DNA of 61,447 nucleotides. Source: JBFIHF01 sp964411125 (lineage in GTDB: Bacteria > Myxococcota_A > Bradymonadia > Bradymonadales > Bradymonadaceae). A model generated the notes under the pieces. It was not told where the DNA came from, made no database searches, and saw only the letters and a program-made list of their open reading frames with translations. Location of the stretch: NCBI GenBank assembly GCA_964411125.1, contig CAYPJU010000034.1, positions 1 through 61,447 on the forward strand, given 5' to 3'. The position numbers and the translations under genes are program-made. Every line of letters begins with the position of its first letter. Positions within the stretch are counted from its first letter, which is position 1. Below are positions 17,908 through 26,545 of the stretch, one piece after another.

Positions 17908-18839
17908 TTCGTATCGTCGGAGACGGTGTCGCGGGCCTGTGTTGCGCTCTGGAGTTGCGTCGCCGCGGCCACGTCTGCGAGGTCGTCGGGCGCGGTTCTC
18001 GCCATCCACCAGGGACGACAGCGCTGGTGCACCCTTTCGCCGGGCGCTCGTTCGATCCGCCGTCGCTGGAATTGGAGGCGTGGCGCGCCGCCGAGCCGTT
18101 TCTGGAGGACCTCGTGGGACGCGGCGTCGCGCAGCGGTGCGGGATGGTTCGTCCGCTCGTCGGTGAGACCGGGCGTCGGCTTCTACGATCGTACGAGCAG
18201 AACCGTGAAGAGCTCGAGCACGAGTTCGGGGTGTCGTGGTCACAATGGCAGGGGGAGGCGGCGCTGGCCTACGAATCGGCGTTCGCGGTCGACATCGGGA
18301 CGGCGCTCGCCGCGCTTCGCGAGGAGGTGGAAGTGTCGCCGGCTCGGTCGGCGCCATGCGACGCGCGAATCCTCGCGGTTGGGAGTTCTTTGAACGACTG
18401 GGTCCAGGGGGACGACGTCCGGACCTTCGGCGGCCACCTGGGCGTTGCCAGAGTCGAGCTGGACGCGGCGGTGTCGGGCGTGGGGTGTCACGTGACGCCA
18501 ACGCTCGATGGCCGCGTCTGCGTCGGATCGACGTGGTGGGAGGAAGATCCGGGCGACGACGTCGCGGTTCGGGAGCTGGAGGAGCGGCTCGGTCGTCTCG
18601 GACTGGAGGGGGAAGTGGAGCAGACATGGAGCGGTCGACGATGCGTCTACCAACCGGACCGGCGGCCGGTGGTCGGGCGGCTCGGTGAACGCACGGTGCT
18701 CGCGGGAGCGCTCGGCACACGAGGGTGGTTGTGGGCGCCCCTGGTCGCGGCCGAGGTAGCGGCGGTCATCGAGGGTCGAGCGGCTCGGGCGGAAGTCTCG
18801 GTAGTTCGGACATCGTTGACGCTGCGTCGCGAAGAATGA
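17904..18839 (+). CDS. FAD-dependent oxidoreductase (DAO family, MnmC C-domain-like)
   Basis: A 311-residue flavoprotein with GDGVAG at residues 6-11 for FAD binding. The C-terminal signature GALGTRGWLWAPLVAAEVAA is close to the end of the MnmC oxidase domain, which makes 5-methylaminomethyl-2-thiouridine in tRNA. The start is GTG at 17904, because the Rossmann motif begins at residue 4 and the previous stop overlaps it by 4 bp. A methyltransferase domain, present in full MnmC, is absent, so this may be a stand-alone oxidase or a different DAO-type amine oxidase. Confidence 0.78.
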   Translation: MIRIVGDGVAGLCCALELRRRGHVCEVVGRGSRHPPGTTALVHPFAGRSFDPPSLELEAWRAAEPFLEDLVGRGVAQRCGMVRPLVGETGRRLLRSYEQNREELEHEFGVSWSQWQGEAALAYESAFAVDIGTALAALREEVEVSPARSAPCDARILAVGSSLNDWVQGDDVRTFGGHLGVARVELDAAVSGVGCHVTPTLDGRVCVGSTWWEEDPGDDVAVRELEERLGRLGLEGEVEQTWSGRRCVYQPDRRPVVGRLGERTVLAGALGTRGWLWAPLVAAEVAAVIEGRAARAEVSVVRTSLTLRREE

Positions 18840-18916
18840 CGCGGGTTTACTCTGTCGCGCGCTCGGGTAGACTCGCGGGTTCATCGGGAAGCACTCTCCC
18901 TCACGAGTATGGGAAA

Positions 18917-19819
18917 ATGGAACGATTCTCGGGTCTCGAATCCTTCGTCACCGTCGTCGACACCGGTTCGTTCACGAACGCGGCCAAAGAGCTCGGAGTC
19001 TCGAAGAGCCACATCTCCAAGCAGGTGAGCGCGCTCGAGAACCGGCTCGGGTCGCGGCTGCTGAATCGCACGACGCGTAGCCTCTCGCTGACTGCGGCGG
19101 GCCGCGCGTTCTACGAGCGGTGCGTCGAGATCATCGAACACGTCGACGAGGCCGAACGCGCGGTGATGCAGCTTCAAACTCAGCCGAAGGGGGTTCTTCG
19201 GGTCAGCGTCCCTCAGACGTTCGGGTTGAAATACATCTCCCCGGCGATCGCCGATTTCTTGATGGAGCATCCCGACCTGAAGATCGACGCGACGTTCACG
19301 GATCGGCGTGTGGACCTCATCTCGGAGGGGCTGGATCTCGTGGTGCGGATCGGCAAGCTGGAAGATTCCAGCCTGGCGTTTCGTCGGCTCGGGAACATGA
19401 ACCTGGTGCTGTGTGCGAGCCCGGCGTTCCTCGAGTCGCACGGAGAGCCGAAGACGCCCGACGACCTGGACCCCGACGACTGCTTCGAATACGCCTACCA
19501 GTTGGTGCAGTCGCTCCATCTGAGGCGCGACGACGAGGAGAAGTTCGTCCGCGCGAGTGGACGCCTCCGCGCGAACAACGGAGAGGCGCTGCTGCAGGCG
19601 TGCCTCGCCGGAGTCGGGATCGCGATGTTGCCGGACTTCATGGCCGCCAAACACGTCGAGAACGGCGACCTGAAGCCCCTGCTGGAGGATTGGGTCGACA
19701 ACAGCGGGCGTGGAATCTGGGCGCTCTACCCCCACACTCGCCACTTGACCGCGAAGGTGCGGCACTTCCTAGACTTTCTCTCGGATCGACTCGATCCAGC
19801 GCCCTGGCTCGACGCGTAG
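18917..19819 (+). CDS. LysR-family transcriptional regulator
   Basis: A 300-residue LysR-type regulator. The N-terminal winged helix-turn-helix (about 1-60) has the family pattern GSFTNAAKELGVSKSHISKQ and LNRTTRSLSLT. The rest is the periplasmic-binding-like effector domain with NNGEALLQACLAGVGIAMLP, typical of the CrgA-type branch. The ATG at 18917 starts directly on the DNA-binding domain. It is convergent with the nucleotide-transporter operon, 11 bp away. Regulated genes are not evident; LysR proteins often control a divergent neighbour, but none is divergent here. Confidence 0.92.
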   Translation: MERFSGLESFVTVVDTGSFTNAAKELGVSKSHISKQVSALENRLGSRLLNRTTRSLSLTAAGRAFYERCVEIIEHVDEAERAVMQLQTQPKGVLRVSVPQTFGLKYISPAIADFLMEHPDLKIDATFTDRRVDLISEGLDLVVRIGKLEDSSLAFRRLGNMNLVLCASPAFLESHGEPKTPDDLDPDDCFEYAYQLVQSLHLRRDDEEKFVRASGRLRANNGEALLQACLAGVGIAMLPDFMAAKHVENGDLKPLLEDWVDNSGRGIWALYPHTRHLTAKVRHFLDFLSDRLDPAPWLDA

Positions 19820-19822
19820 GAC

Positions 19823-19837
19823 CGCCTGGCTCAGGCG
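19823..19837. terminator. Short hairpin between convergent genes
   Basis: CGCCTG (19823-19828) and CAGGCG (19832-19837) pair perfectly around a three-base loop, straddling the stop of the leftward transporter gene. There is no T-run, so it is only a weak terminator candidate. Confidence 0.35.
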
Positions 19838-21177
19838 AGTGCGGGCTCTTCCTCTTCGTCGAGCTCCGCCTCGTCGGCGCGCTCCTGGTACTTGCGGTAG
19901 AGGAGCACCGCCAGCCCCAGGAAGACGGCACCACAGACGATGTTGAGGACCGCGAACTCTCGCACCCCGAACGACAGGTAGGTGGTCCCGAGCCAGATGG
20001 CGCCGGCGCTGAGAACGTCGCCGAAGCGCACGAAGAGCGTGTCGACGGCCTGCTTCGCCTTGTACTTCGCTTCCGAACTCGTAGGCAGCCACATCATCGC
20101 CTTGGCGGTGTTCATGAAGCTGTAGTCGACGCTGTTCTCCGCCGTCTTCACCCAACGGAACACGCTCAGTCCGATCCCCGCGGCCACGAGTGCGTACGTC
20201 CCCAGAGAAAGCACCGGAAGGAAGAACAGGACGCCCGCGATACCGAAACGCTTGGTGAGACGCGAAGCGATGAGCGCCTGGAGCACGACGGTGACGACGT
20301 TCACGATCGAGAAGAACTCACCGTAGAACGCACCGATGAAGGCGTCCTTGTCGACGGAGGCATCGGCAGCTTTGGCGGCCTCTGCTGCCTCGACGACGAA
20401 GGTCGAGAGGATGTATTCGCCCGTGGTGTTGATGAGGTTCAGGACGATCAGGAAGATCGCGATGAGCATGAGGTATCGGTCGGACGAGATGAGCTTGAAG
20501 GCTCCCACCGGATCCAGCGGCTTGTCGGTCTCGTCGGTTCGCAGGCGGCCGAGTGCCCGGCGGCAGCCGAGATACATCAGGGTGTGCAGGATCAGGATCC
20601 CGGCGGAGATCTGCATCAAGACCCGAGGGTCGAGCTCGTACTCCTTGAAGAGGAGGGCGGCGATCGCCGACCCGACGGGCGCTCCGACCGTCGCCCCGAT
20701 GGCGATGATCGGGAAGATTCTGTCCGCGACGTTCTTGTCGTAGACCTCGTTGGCGAACGACCAGAACTGGGCGATCGCCGAAACGCTGAAGACGCCGACC
20801 CAGATGTAGAAGACGAGCCCGAGCTGAGGCATCTCGAAGAGAGCCGCCACGAAGAAGAGCTGCAAGAGCACCACATGCAGCGCGTTCACCCCGATGATGA
20901 GCTTCATTCGGTCGACTTTCGACGCGATCCAACTGTAGAGGGGGACGAAGCCGAGGAGGACGAACGCCTGGAAACCTGCGGCGTACGCCTTCATCTCCGC
21001 GCCGCCCGTGTTCAGGATCAGCGGCTCCCGCACGACCTTGATGACGTAGTACGCCACCAGGAGGAGGAAGAGGTTGAGGAACATCGCGAGAACGCCCCAG
21101 ACCTCGTCGGCCTTCACATCCCCAAAAATTTTCATGATTTTGGCTGCTACGCGCGCAGCCGGACTCTGATCAGCCAT
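19831..21177 (-). CDS. NTT-family nucleotide transporter
   Basis: A 448-residue inner-membrane protein with about twelve predicted helices and family features such as VAYYVIKVVREPLILN near the start and FANEVYDKNVADRIFPIIA in the middle. The NTT (ATP/ADP antiporter or Tlc) family exchanges ATP for ADP or imports nucleotides. It is known from intracellular bacteria and chloroplasts and also occurs in free-living bacteria, where the substrate is often unclear. It ends in a charged Glu-rich tail. It lies 115 bp downstream of the cyclic-nucleotide-binding gene and probably closes the operon that starts at 28288. Confidence 0.85.
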   Translation of the reverse strand: MADQSPAARVAAKIMKIFGDVKADEVWGVLAMFLNLFLLLVAYYVIKVVREPLILNTGGAEMKAYAAGFQAFVLLGFVPLYSWIASKVDRMKLIIGVNALHVVLLQLFFVAALFEMPQLGLVFYIWVGVFSVSAIAQFWSFANEVYDKNVADRIFPIIAIGATVGAPVGSAIAALLFKEYELDPRVLMQISAGILILHTLMYLGCRRALGRLRTDETDKPLDPVGAFKLISSDRYLMLIAIFLIVLNLINTTGEYILSTFVVEAAEAAKAADASVDKDAFIGAFYGEFFSIVNVVTVVLQALIASRLTKRFGIAGVLFFLPVLSLGTYALVAAGIGLSVFRWVKTAENSVDYSFMNTAKAMMWLPTSSEAKYKAKQAVDTLFVRFGDVLSAGAIWLGTTYLSFGVREFAVLNIVCGAVFLGLAVLLYRKYQERADEAELDEEEEPALA

Positions 21178-21292
21178 TTTCCATTACCATTCAATTCGTT
21201 GTATCAGAACGACTTGGAATCTCGACGCGACGAGGACGGCGGCAACCGCCGTCGCCGCGATCGGTGAGATTCTCGGAAGATCGAGGGGGTCC

Positions 21293-22201
21293 TCAACAGA
21301 CGAGGACTTCCGAAGTCGTCTCGGATCGGATGATGCGGTACAGGCGAGTCGCGAGGTCGAAGTGGTCGAAGCTAACCTCGAGGAGGTTGGTCACGTCAGT
21401 CTTCAGGAGAACGGCGGGCTCGTCGACGCGGGCCGTGTACTGGCGCTTTTCGTCGGCGAGCGATTCCACCAGACCGAACGAGTAATCCGCACCCACGCGT
21501 CCGACTTCTGCGCCGTCGCGCTCGAAGGCCACGCTGCCGGCGAGGACCCGAAGGGCGTGACCCGATGGGTCTCCTTGCTCCCATAGCAGATGCCCGTGGG
21601 GGAGTCGGACTTCCCGTTGCGAGCGACAGATCTCGGCGAGGGCGTCGAGGTTGGCACCGCGGTAGGCGGAGTTGTTCGCGAGCACGTCGAGCTTGTCGAC
21701 GATGTCGAGCCGCTCGGTCGGCTCTTCGCGGACCAGGACTGGGGGCGGGTCGTCGGGGTCGAACGGCAGGCCTCCTCGCTCCCCGAGAGCCGCGCAGGCC
21801 ACGAACTGCAGGGTCTCGCTGAGGAGATCGAAGTTGGACTCCCACAACTTCAGGACGGCACGCCGCTCGAAGGTGAGGGCGAGGAGGTCTCGCTCCGCCA
21901 CCACGGTCGACGGCGCTCCCGTCGCGCCGCTCAGGATAGACCAGAGGCCGATGGAAGCGGGACCCTCGATGCGGAAGTCGTCGCCGTCGAGGGTGTCGAT
22001 TCGGGCGCTCCCCTGAATGACGAAGAAACACTCGTCGAGGGGCTCGCCCTGGGTCATCAGGCGTTCGTCGCGGCGGAAGTAGCGTTCCTCCAGGAGCGGG
22101 ACCAACTGCCGCATGCTGTAGGTCTCGACCTGTTCGAAACCGGGGACCGATTTGACGACGAGGATGCGCTCGGTGGCGCTGAGAAACGAGGAGGCGCTCA
22201 T
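21293..22201 (-). CDS. Protein with two divergent cyclic-nucleotide-binding-like domains
   Basis: A 302-residue soluble protein with two tandem cNMP-binding beta-barrels. The first has GEPLDECFFVIQGSARI (about 52-68) and the second GDPSGHALRVLAGSVAF (about 208-224). The Arg of the ligand-binding cassette (FGExxLLxxxPRxA) is not clearly present in either, so nucleotide binding is uncertain. Its start overlaps the end of the NTT-HEAT gene by 4 bp (ATGA). In related bacteria such domains can be fused to NTT carriers, so this is likely a regulatory module for the adjacent transporter. There is no DNA-binding domain. Confidence 0.8.
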   Translation of the reverse strand: MSASSFLSATERILVVKSVPGFEQVETYSMRQLVPLLEERYFRRDERLMTQGEPLDECFFVIQGSARIDTLDGDDFRIEGPASIGLWSILSGATGAPSTVVAERDLLALTFERRAVLKLWESNFDLLSETLQFVACAALGERGGLPFDPDDPPPVLVREEPTERLDIVDKLDVLANNSAYRGANLDALAEICRSQREVRLPHGHLLWEQGDPSGHALRVLAGSVAFERDGAEVGRVGADYSFGLVESLADEKRQYTARVDEPAVLLKTDVTNLLEVSFDHFDLATRLYRIIRSETTSEVLVC

Positions 22202-24909
22202 GCCGTCTCGAGCTGCTCTTCGCCCCGCAGGGCGACCTCTTCGAGAGCTCTTCCGATGACGGCCTGGAGCTCGGGGTCCGCCGATTCTCGGCGCTCACGA
22301 ACGATCTCGACGAGCTCGTCGTCGAGAGTCGCGGCGATGCGGACCGCCACGGCGCTGATGAGTTGGCTGTCGCCCCAGACCATGCGTCGGATCAGCTCGG
22401 GATAGGAGTATGAGATGAAGTCGAACGAGTCGGGGGGCTTTGTATCGTCGTCGTAGAGACCGATCAACGCCCGTCGCAGGTCGCCGTCGACGACGTGTTC
22501 GAGGAGCTCGCGGGAGCTGACTCGCACGAGCTCGTCTCCGGCGCGCAGCCCGTCACGGATCGACGCGAAGTCGCCGGCCGAGGAGGCCTGGCTGAGTGCC
22601 ACGAGTCGAAGCCCGAGGTCGGTGGCGTGTTCCTGCTTGTCTCGCAGCACGGTGACGAGGAGCCGGCGGTGGGGGCTCGCGTGGTCCGCTTCCTCGACGA
22701 TCCGAGCCCAGTGACGCATCTCCCATGCACGGCGGAGGGTCGATTCGGCCGCCTCGAGGAGTTCGCTTCGAATCTCGGACGCGAACTCTTCGGTCGTGAC
22801 GGCGGTGAGAGCGATGAGGATGCGGTGTCGCATCACGCCATCCTGTTCGTCCTGGTAGGCCTCCCACAGGAGCGGAGCGACCTCGGACCCGAAACCTTCG
22901 AGCGCCTCCGGGATCTGCCATCTCACGGAGAGGGGGAGGGTGGTGTCGCCGATCGAGCGTTGCAACACGAGCCGCCCTTTGGCGCCGAGGCTGACGAGCG
23001 CGTCGCGGACGAGCGGCCTGAGATGCCGGTCGGTGAGGAGGTCCCGCAGCTTCAGGGCCACGGCGGCCGACTGGAACTTGTCGGCCGCTTCGACGGCGAC
23101 GCGCCGCGCCTCGGGGTCCTCCGTGCTGAGGAGCTCGAGATACGCGCGCTCGAAGTGGCGCGTCGGTGCCTCCGTCAGTGCCCGAGCGACGGCATGGTGC
23201 CGGGACGACTCGAAGAGGGCGTCTTCGACGACCGCGACCGCTGGCTCGCCGTCGAGTTCTCCGAGTTTGGCGAGGAAGACCGCTGCGACCGCGGCGACGG
23301 TCGGCTCCTCGAACTCCAGTTTCTCCCAGAGAAAGTCGGCATCCCCCCGAATTCGACCGATCGCGGTGACCACCTCCGCTCGGATCGATGGGTTGGGGTG
23401 GTCGATGATCTTCTCGACGTGGGAGAGGAAGTCCTCGCGGCCCCTGGACGCAAACACCTCGAAAGCGCGGAGAACGACGAGCTCGGAGGGGTGATGGACG
23501 AGGAGGGTGGGGATGAGGTCGGCCCGGTTCTCCTCCTCGAGGATGTCGATCGCGGTGATGACCCGCGCGTCGTCGGGATCACTGAGGGCGCGGACGAGCG
23601 ATTCCAGGGAGTCGATGTCGAGCTCGGGGAACTCGGCGCCACCGGAGCTCGCCGCGAGCTTGATTCGGTCGCGGAAGACGTCGACGTACCGGACGCGCAG
23701 GGCGACGACGGCCCCGAGCCAGAGCACGGCGAAGGCGACCAGGCCGTAGCCGAGGTTGTCGGTCGTCACGCCGAGCTGCAGCGCGAGCAAGATGCCGAGC
23801 GATGCGGCGGCCTGTGCTCCGCGGTGCCCCAGGACGTCGATGACGGCCTTCACCCGACGTCGCACGGCCGACTTCATCGGCACGTAGAGCACTTCGGTGG
23901 CGGTCTTGTTGAGCGAATGGCGCAGCACGCCGTCCACCCCCTTCATCGCCGCCACCGCTGCGATTCCGACCCCGGCGATGAAGCTGATCGATCCGGCGAG
24001 GATGGCGACCGGCATCGCCGCGAGGGCGCCGGTGACGGTGAGGCGTCGCAAGATCCACTCCACCGCGACCATCTGGACGATCATCGAAATGGCGTTGGTC
24101 ACCAGGTAGAACCAGGCGAAGAACTCGGTGAGCTGGGCAGGTTCGATCTCGGCCGCGACGGTGCTCTTGAAGACGAAGTCGACGAGCGTGAGCGTCGCCA
24201 TGCTCACCGTGACGAGCGCGAGGAGTGAGCGCACGTATGGCTGGCCGAAGACGTCGTCGGCGATCTCGGCCATCGAATCGATCTTTCCTTCTTCGTTGTC
24301 GGTCGTGTCGAGCAGCTCGCCGTGCGTCTTTCCGAGCCAGAGGGGGCCGAGCGCGCTGACGAGGAAGAGTGCCCCGGCGAGGGTCAGCAAGGTGTCGGGG
24401 TACCCCGCCTCGGCGAGGGACGTCGCAGCGATGGAGCCGGCGATGGCTCCCATCACGGTGCCCGTGCCGACGACGGCAAAGGAGCGCTTGGCGTCCTGTA
24501 TCGACGAGATCCCGCCGAGCATCTGCCAGAACTGCAGGAGGGTGACGGTCGATGCGATCCCGGTCCAGATGTAGAGCGCGTAGAGCATCCACTCCCGCCC
24601 CATCCGAGGGGTGAGGGCGGAGAAAGTGAACGTCACTGCGGCGGTGAGGACGATCCAGGCGACGATCAGGACCCGAGGACGGACGAGGTGTCGCGCCAGA
24701 GCGACGCTCCTCGCCGCCCCGAGCGAGAGGACGGCTATGACCAGGTACATCCAGGGCAGCCTGGTGGCCGGGACGTGCTGAAGAAACAGGGAGTCCCTCG
24801 CCGTCTCCATCAACTGGTGCGCGGCGAGGGTGAGGAAGAGCGTGAATGCCGAGGCCAGCACCGTGTGCCGCTGGGGGGCTGGTAGCGACCTCAGATGCTG
24901 GAACGGCAT
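22198..24909 (-). CDS. NTT-like transporter fused to HEAT repeats
   Basis: A 903-residue protein. Residues 1-430 form about twelve membrane helices of the NTT/MFS type (LMETARDSLFLQHVP near the start). Residues 440-890 are a soluble helix-pair solenoid of about eleven HEAT-like units (for example VRALSDPDDARVITAIDILEEE and IDHPNPSIRAEVVTAIGRI). HEAT-fused NTT proteins are known in free-living bacteria, but their substrate and the solenoid's role are not settled. It starts 1 bp after the kinase-like lipoprotein stop and overlaps the CNBD gene by 4 bp. The solenoid is probably a docking platform in the cytoplasm. Confidence 0.83.
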   Translation of the reverse strand: MPFQHLRSLPAPQRHTVLASAFTLFLTLAAHQLMETARDSLFLQHVPATRLPWMYLVIAVLSLGAARSVALARHLVRPRVLIVAWIVLTAAVTFTFSALTPRMGREWMLYALYIWTGIASTVTLLQFWQMLGGISSIQDAKRSFAVVGTGTVMGAIAGSIAATSLAEAGYPDTLLTLAGALFLVSALGPLWLGKTHGELLDTTDNEEGKIDSMAEIADDVFGQPYVRSLLALVTVSMATLTLVDFVFKSTVAAEIEPAQLTEFFAWFYLVTNAISMIVQMVAVEWILRRLTVTGALAAMPVAILAGSISFIAGVGIAAVAAMKGVDGVLRHSLNKTATEVLYVPMKSAVRRRVKAVIDVLGHRGAQAAASLGILLALQLGVTTDNLGYGLVAFAVLWLGAVVALRVRYVDVFRDRIKLAASSGGAEFPELDIDSLESLVRALSDPDDARVITAIDILEEENRADLIPTLLVHHPSELVVLRAFEVFASRGREDFLSHVEKIIDHPNPSIRAEVVTAIGRIRGDADFLWEKLEFEEPTVAAVAAVFLAKLGELDGEPAVAVVEDALFESSRHHAVARALTEAPTRHFERAYLELLSTEDPEARRVAVEAADKFQSAAVALKLRDLLTDRHLRPLVRDALVSLGAKGRLVLQRSIGDTTLPLSVRWQIPEALEGFGSEVAPLLWEAYQDEQDGVMRHRILIALTAVTTEEFASEIRSELLEAAESTLRRAWEMRHWARIVEEADHASPHRRLLVTVLRDKQEHATDLGLRLVALSQASSAGDFASIRDGLRAGDELVRVSSRELLEHVVDGDLRRALIGLYDDDTKPPDSFDFISYSYPELIRRMVWGDSQLISAVAVRIAATLDDELVEIVRERRESADPELQAVIGRALEEVALRGEEQLETA

Positions 24910-24910
24910 T

Positions 24911-26530
24911 CTATCTCCGGGCGATGCCCACCACTTGCCAGGTTCCCCCGGCGTTTCGAAGAGTGAAGGTCACGGGCGTGGCGAATCGATCCTGATCGAA
25001 GCGTTTGATTCGCATCGCGAGCGTGACGTCCTCGCCTGCGGCACGTGCCTGCGCGAGGTCGACGCAGACGGTGTTTCCGTCGGGTCGAACTTCGGTCCAA
25101 TCTTCGTCACCGATCGATGTCTGGTAAGTCGAGTTTTCCGTCCCCACCCATCCGCCACGGGCGAGGAGGTCGTCCACGCAGAGGGCGCCGTCGGCGAGAC
25201 GAGGCTCGTCGAGGGGCGTGACGCGGCGCATGTAGAGGTTGACGATCTTGTCGCGGCGAATGCGGAGCGTCTTCTCGAGGTAGGCGGCGTGCTCCGGGTT
25301 GGTGAAGCGTCCCTTGTCGACGAGCGCTTCGACGTGCTCGTCGGTGAAGCGGGACATGATCCGCGCGCCCCAGTAGGCGTCCTCGTCATCCATACGTGCG
25401 AACGCGGGGTTAGGATAGCCTGGCTTCCAGCGGTCCGGCTCGAACGATGCGGCATCGAAGTAGCCGAAGATCGGGTGGAGGCTCAGGTCTTCCCAGGGGC
25501 GCTTGACGGCCCCGAGTGTGACGAAGTCGACGGCGACGTGCTTCGGGTCGAAATAGAACGAGTGTCCCAGCCGGCGCGACATCGGATCCCATTCCCAGAG
25601 GCTCCCGAGGGTGTCACCGAAGTCGAGAATGTTGTGTTGGACGTAGCCGAGCTCGGAGTCACCGTCCTTGATGAACATGTCGAGGGTGTTGGCTTCGCGA
25701 GCGTCGAAGTGGTTGACCCAGGCCGCGATGACACGCGAGCCCCGCAGCTCTCGCCTGTCTTCGTGCGGGATGACGTCGTTCGGGTCGTCGTCGCGGGTGC
25801 CTTCGTACGTGAAGGGACCGAGCGGTTCGCCTTCCAGGAAGAGGCTCGCGGTGGCGCGCACCTTTCCGTCGTCACGGGGTGCACCGCGCCAGGCGAATTC
25901 GAGGTCGGACCACTCGAGCGGCGCTTCGTCTCCGACGGCGGATTCCTTCACGGCGCCGTCCTCGATCTTCAGGTTTTCGGGGGTGAAGTAAATGACCTCG
26001 TTGCAAGGGACGGAGAAGCCCGCAGCCCAGTAGACCTTCGAACCGATGACGTCGGCGGCGGTGGGCCGCTCGCGCTGGCCGGGGCGGTCGAACTTGAGCA
26101 GATAGTTGCGTCCGTCGCTGGTGTCCTCGATGCGGAAGCCGGGGTTGTACCCGCCGAATTTTCCGCTCTTGACGATCCATTTGGCGTCGAGATCGATCAT
26201 CTTGCCGCACGGGCCGTTGGCGACGGCCTCCGGAGAGATGTCGGCGAGTGACATTCGGTTCGAGTACCAGCTCGAGTTCGGGACCTCGCCGAGAGCGTTG
26301 ACGTTTCGGGCAGGGCCGAGCTCCTCGACCAGCAACGCGCGGGTGATGGGGCGGAAGGCGGTGTGGTCGGCGGCGTCCCAGACCTTGGGAGAGTAGTACT
26401 CCTCGGGCTTCTCGATCGGGCGACGGTCATCGTCTTCCCAGACGATGGTGCCGTCCTGAACCGCGCTATGCGTGGCGCAACCGACGAAAGTCGCGGCGAC
26501 GAAGAAGAGGGTGATCGATTTGTAGTTCAT
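24911..26530 (-). CDS. Lipoprotein with kinase-like motifs
   Basis: A 539-residue lipoprotein (lipobox VGC, Cys18). The body has motifs in kinase order: a strand with Lys146 (NYLLKF), then H274-F-D-A-R-E-A-N281, which has the exact HxDxxxxN spacing of a kinase catalytic loop, then D303-F-G. That order suggests a secreted kinase-like or pseudokinase fold in the style of Fam20/CotH/HipA-type atypical kinases. The assignment is an inference from three motifs, and no other family was recognised. Start at ATG 26530, five residues into the longer frame, gives the better signal peptide. It is in an operon with an Omp85-like barrel and two NTT carriers. Confidence 0.68.
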   Translation of the reverse strand: MNYKSITLFFVAATFVGCATHSAVQDGTIVWEDDDRRPIEKPEEYYSPKVWDAADHTAFRPITRALLVEELGPARNVNALGEVPNSSWYSNRMSLADISPEAVANGPCGKMIDLDAKWIVKSGKFGGYNPGFRIEDTSDGRNYLLKFDRPGQRERPTAADVIGSKVYWAAGFSVPCNEVIYFTPENLKIEDGAVKESAVGDEAPLEWSDLEFAWRGAPRDDGKVRATASLFLEGEPLGPFTYEGTRDDDPNDVIPHEDRRELRGSRVIAAWVNHFDAREANTLDMFIKDGDSELGYVQHNILDFGDTLGSLWEWDPMSRRLGHSFYFDPKHVAVDFVTLGAVKRPWEDLSLHPIFGYFDAASFEPDRWKPGYPNPAFARMDDEDAYWGARIMSRFTDEHVEALVDKGRFTNPEHAAYLEKTLRIRRDKIVNLYMRRVTPLDEPRLADGALCVDDLLARGGWVGTENSTYQTSIGDEDWTEVRPDGNTVCVDLAQARAAGEDVTLAMRIKRFDQDRFATPVTFTLRNAGGTWQVVGIARR

Positions 26531-26545
26531 GAATCCATCCATTGT

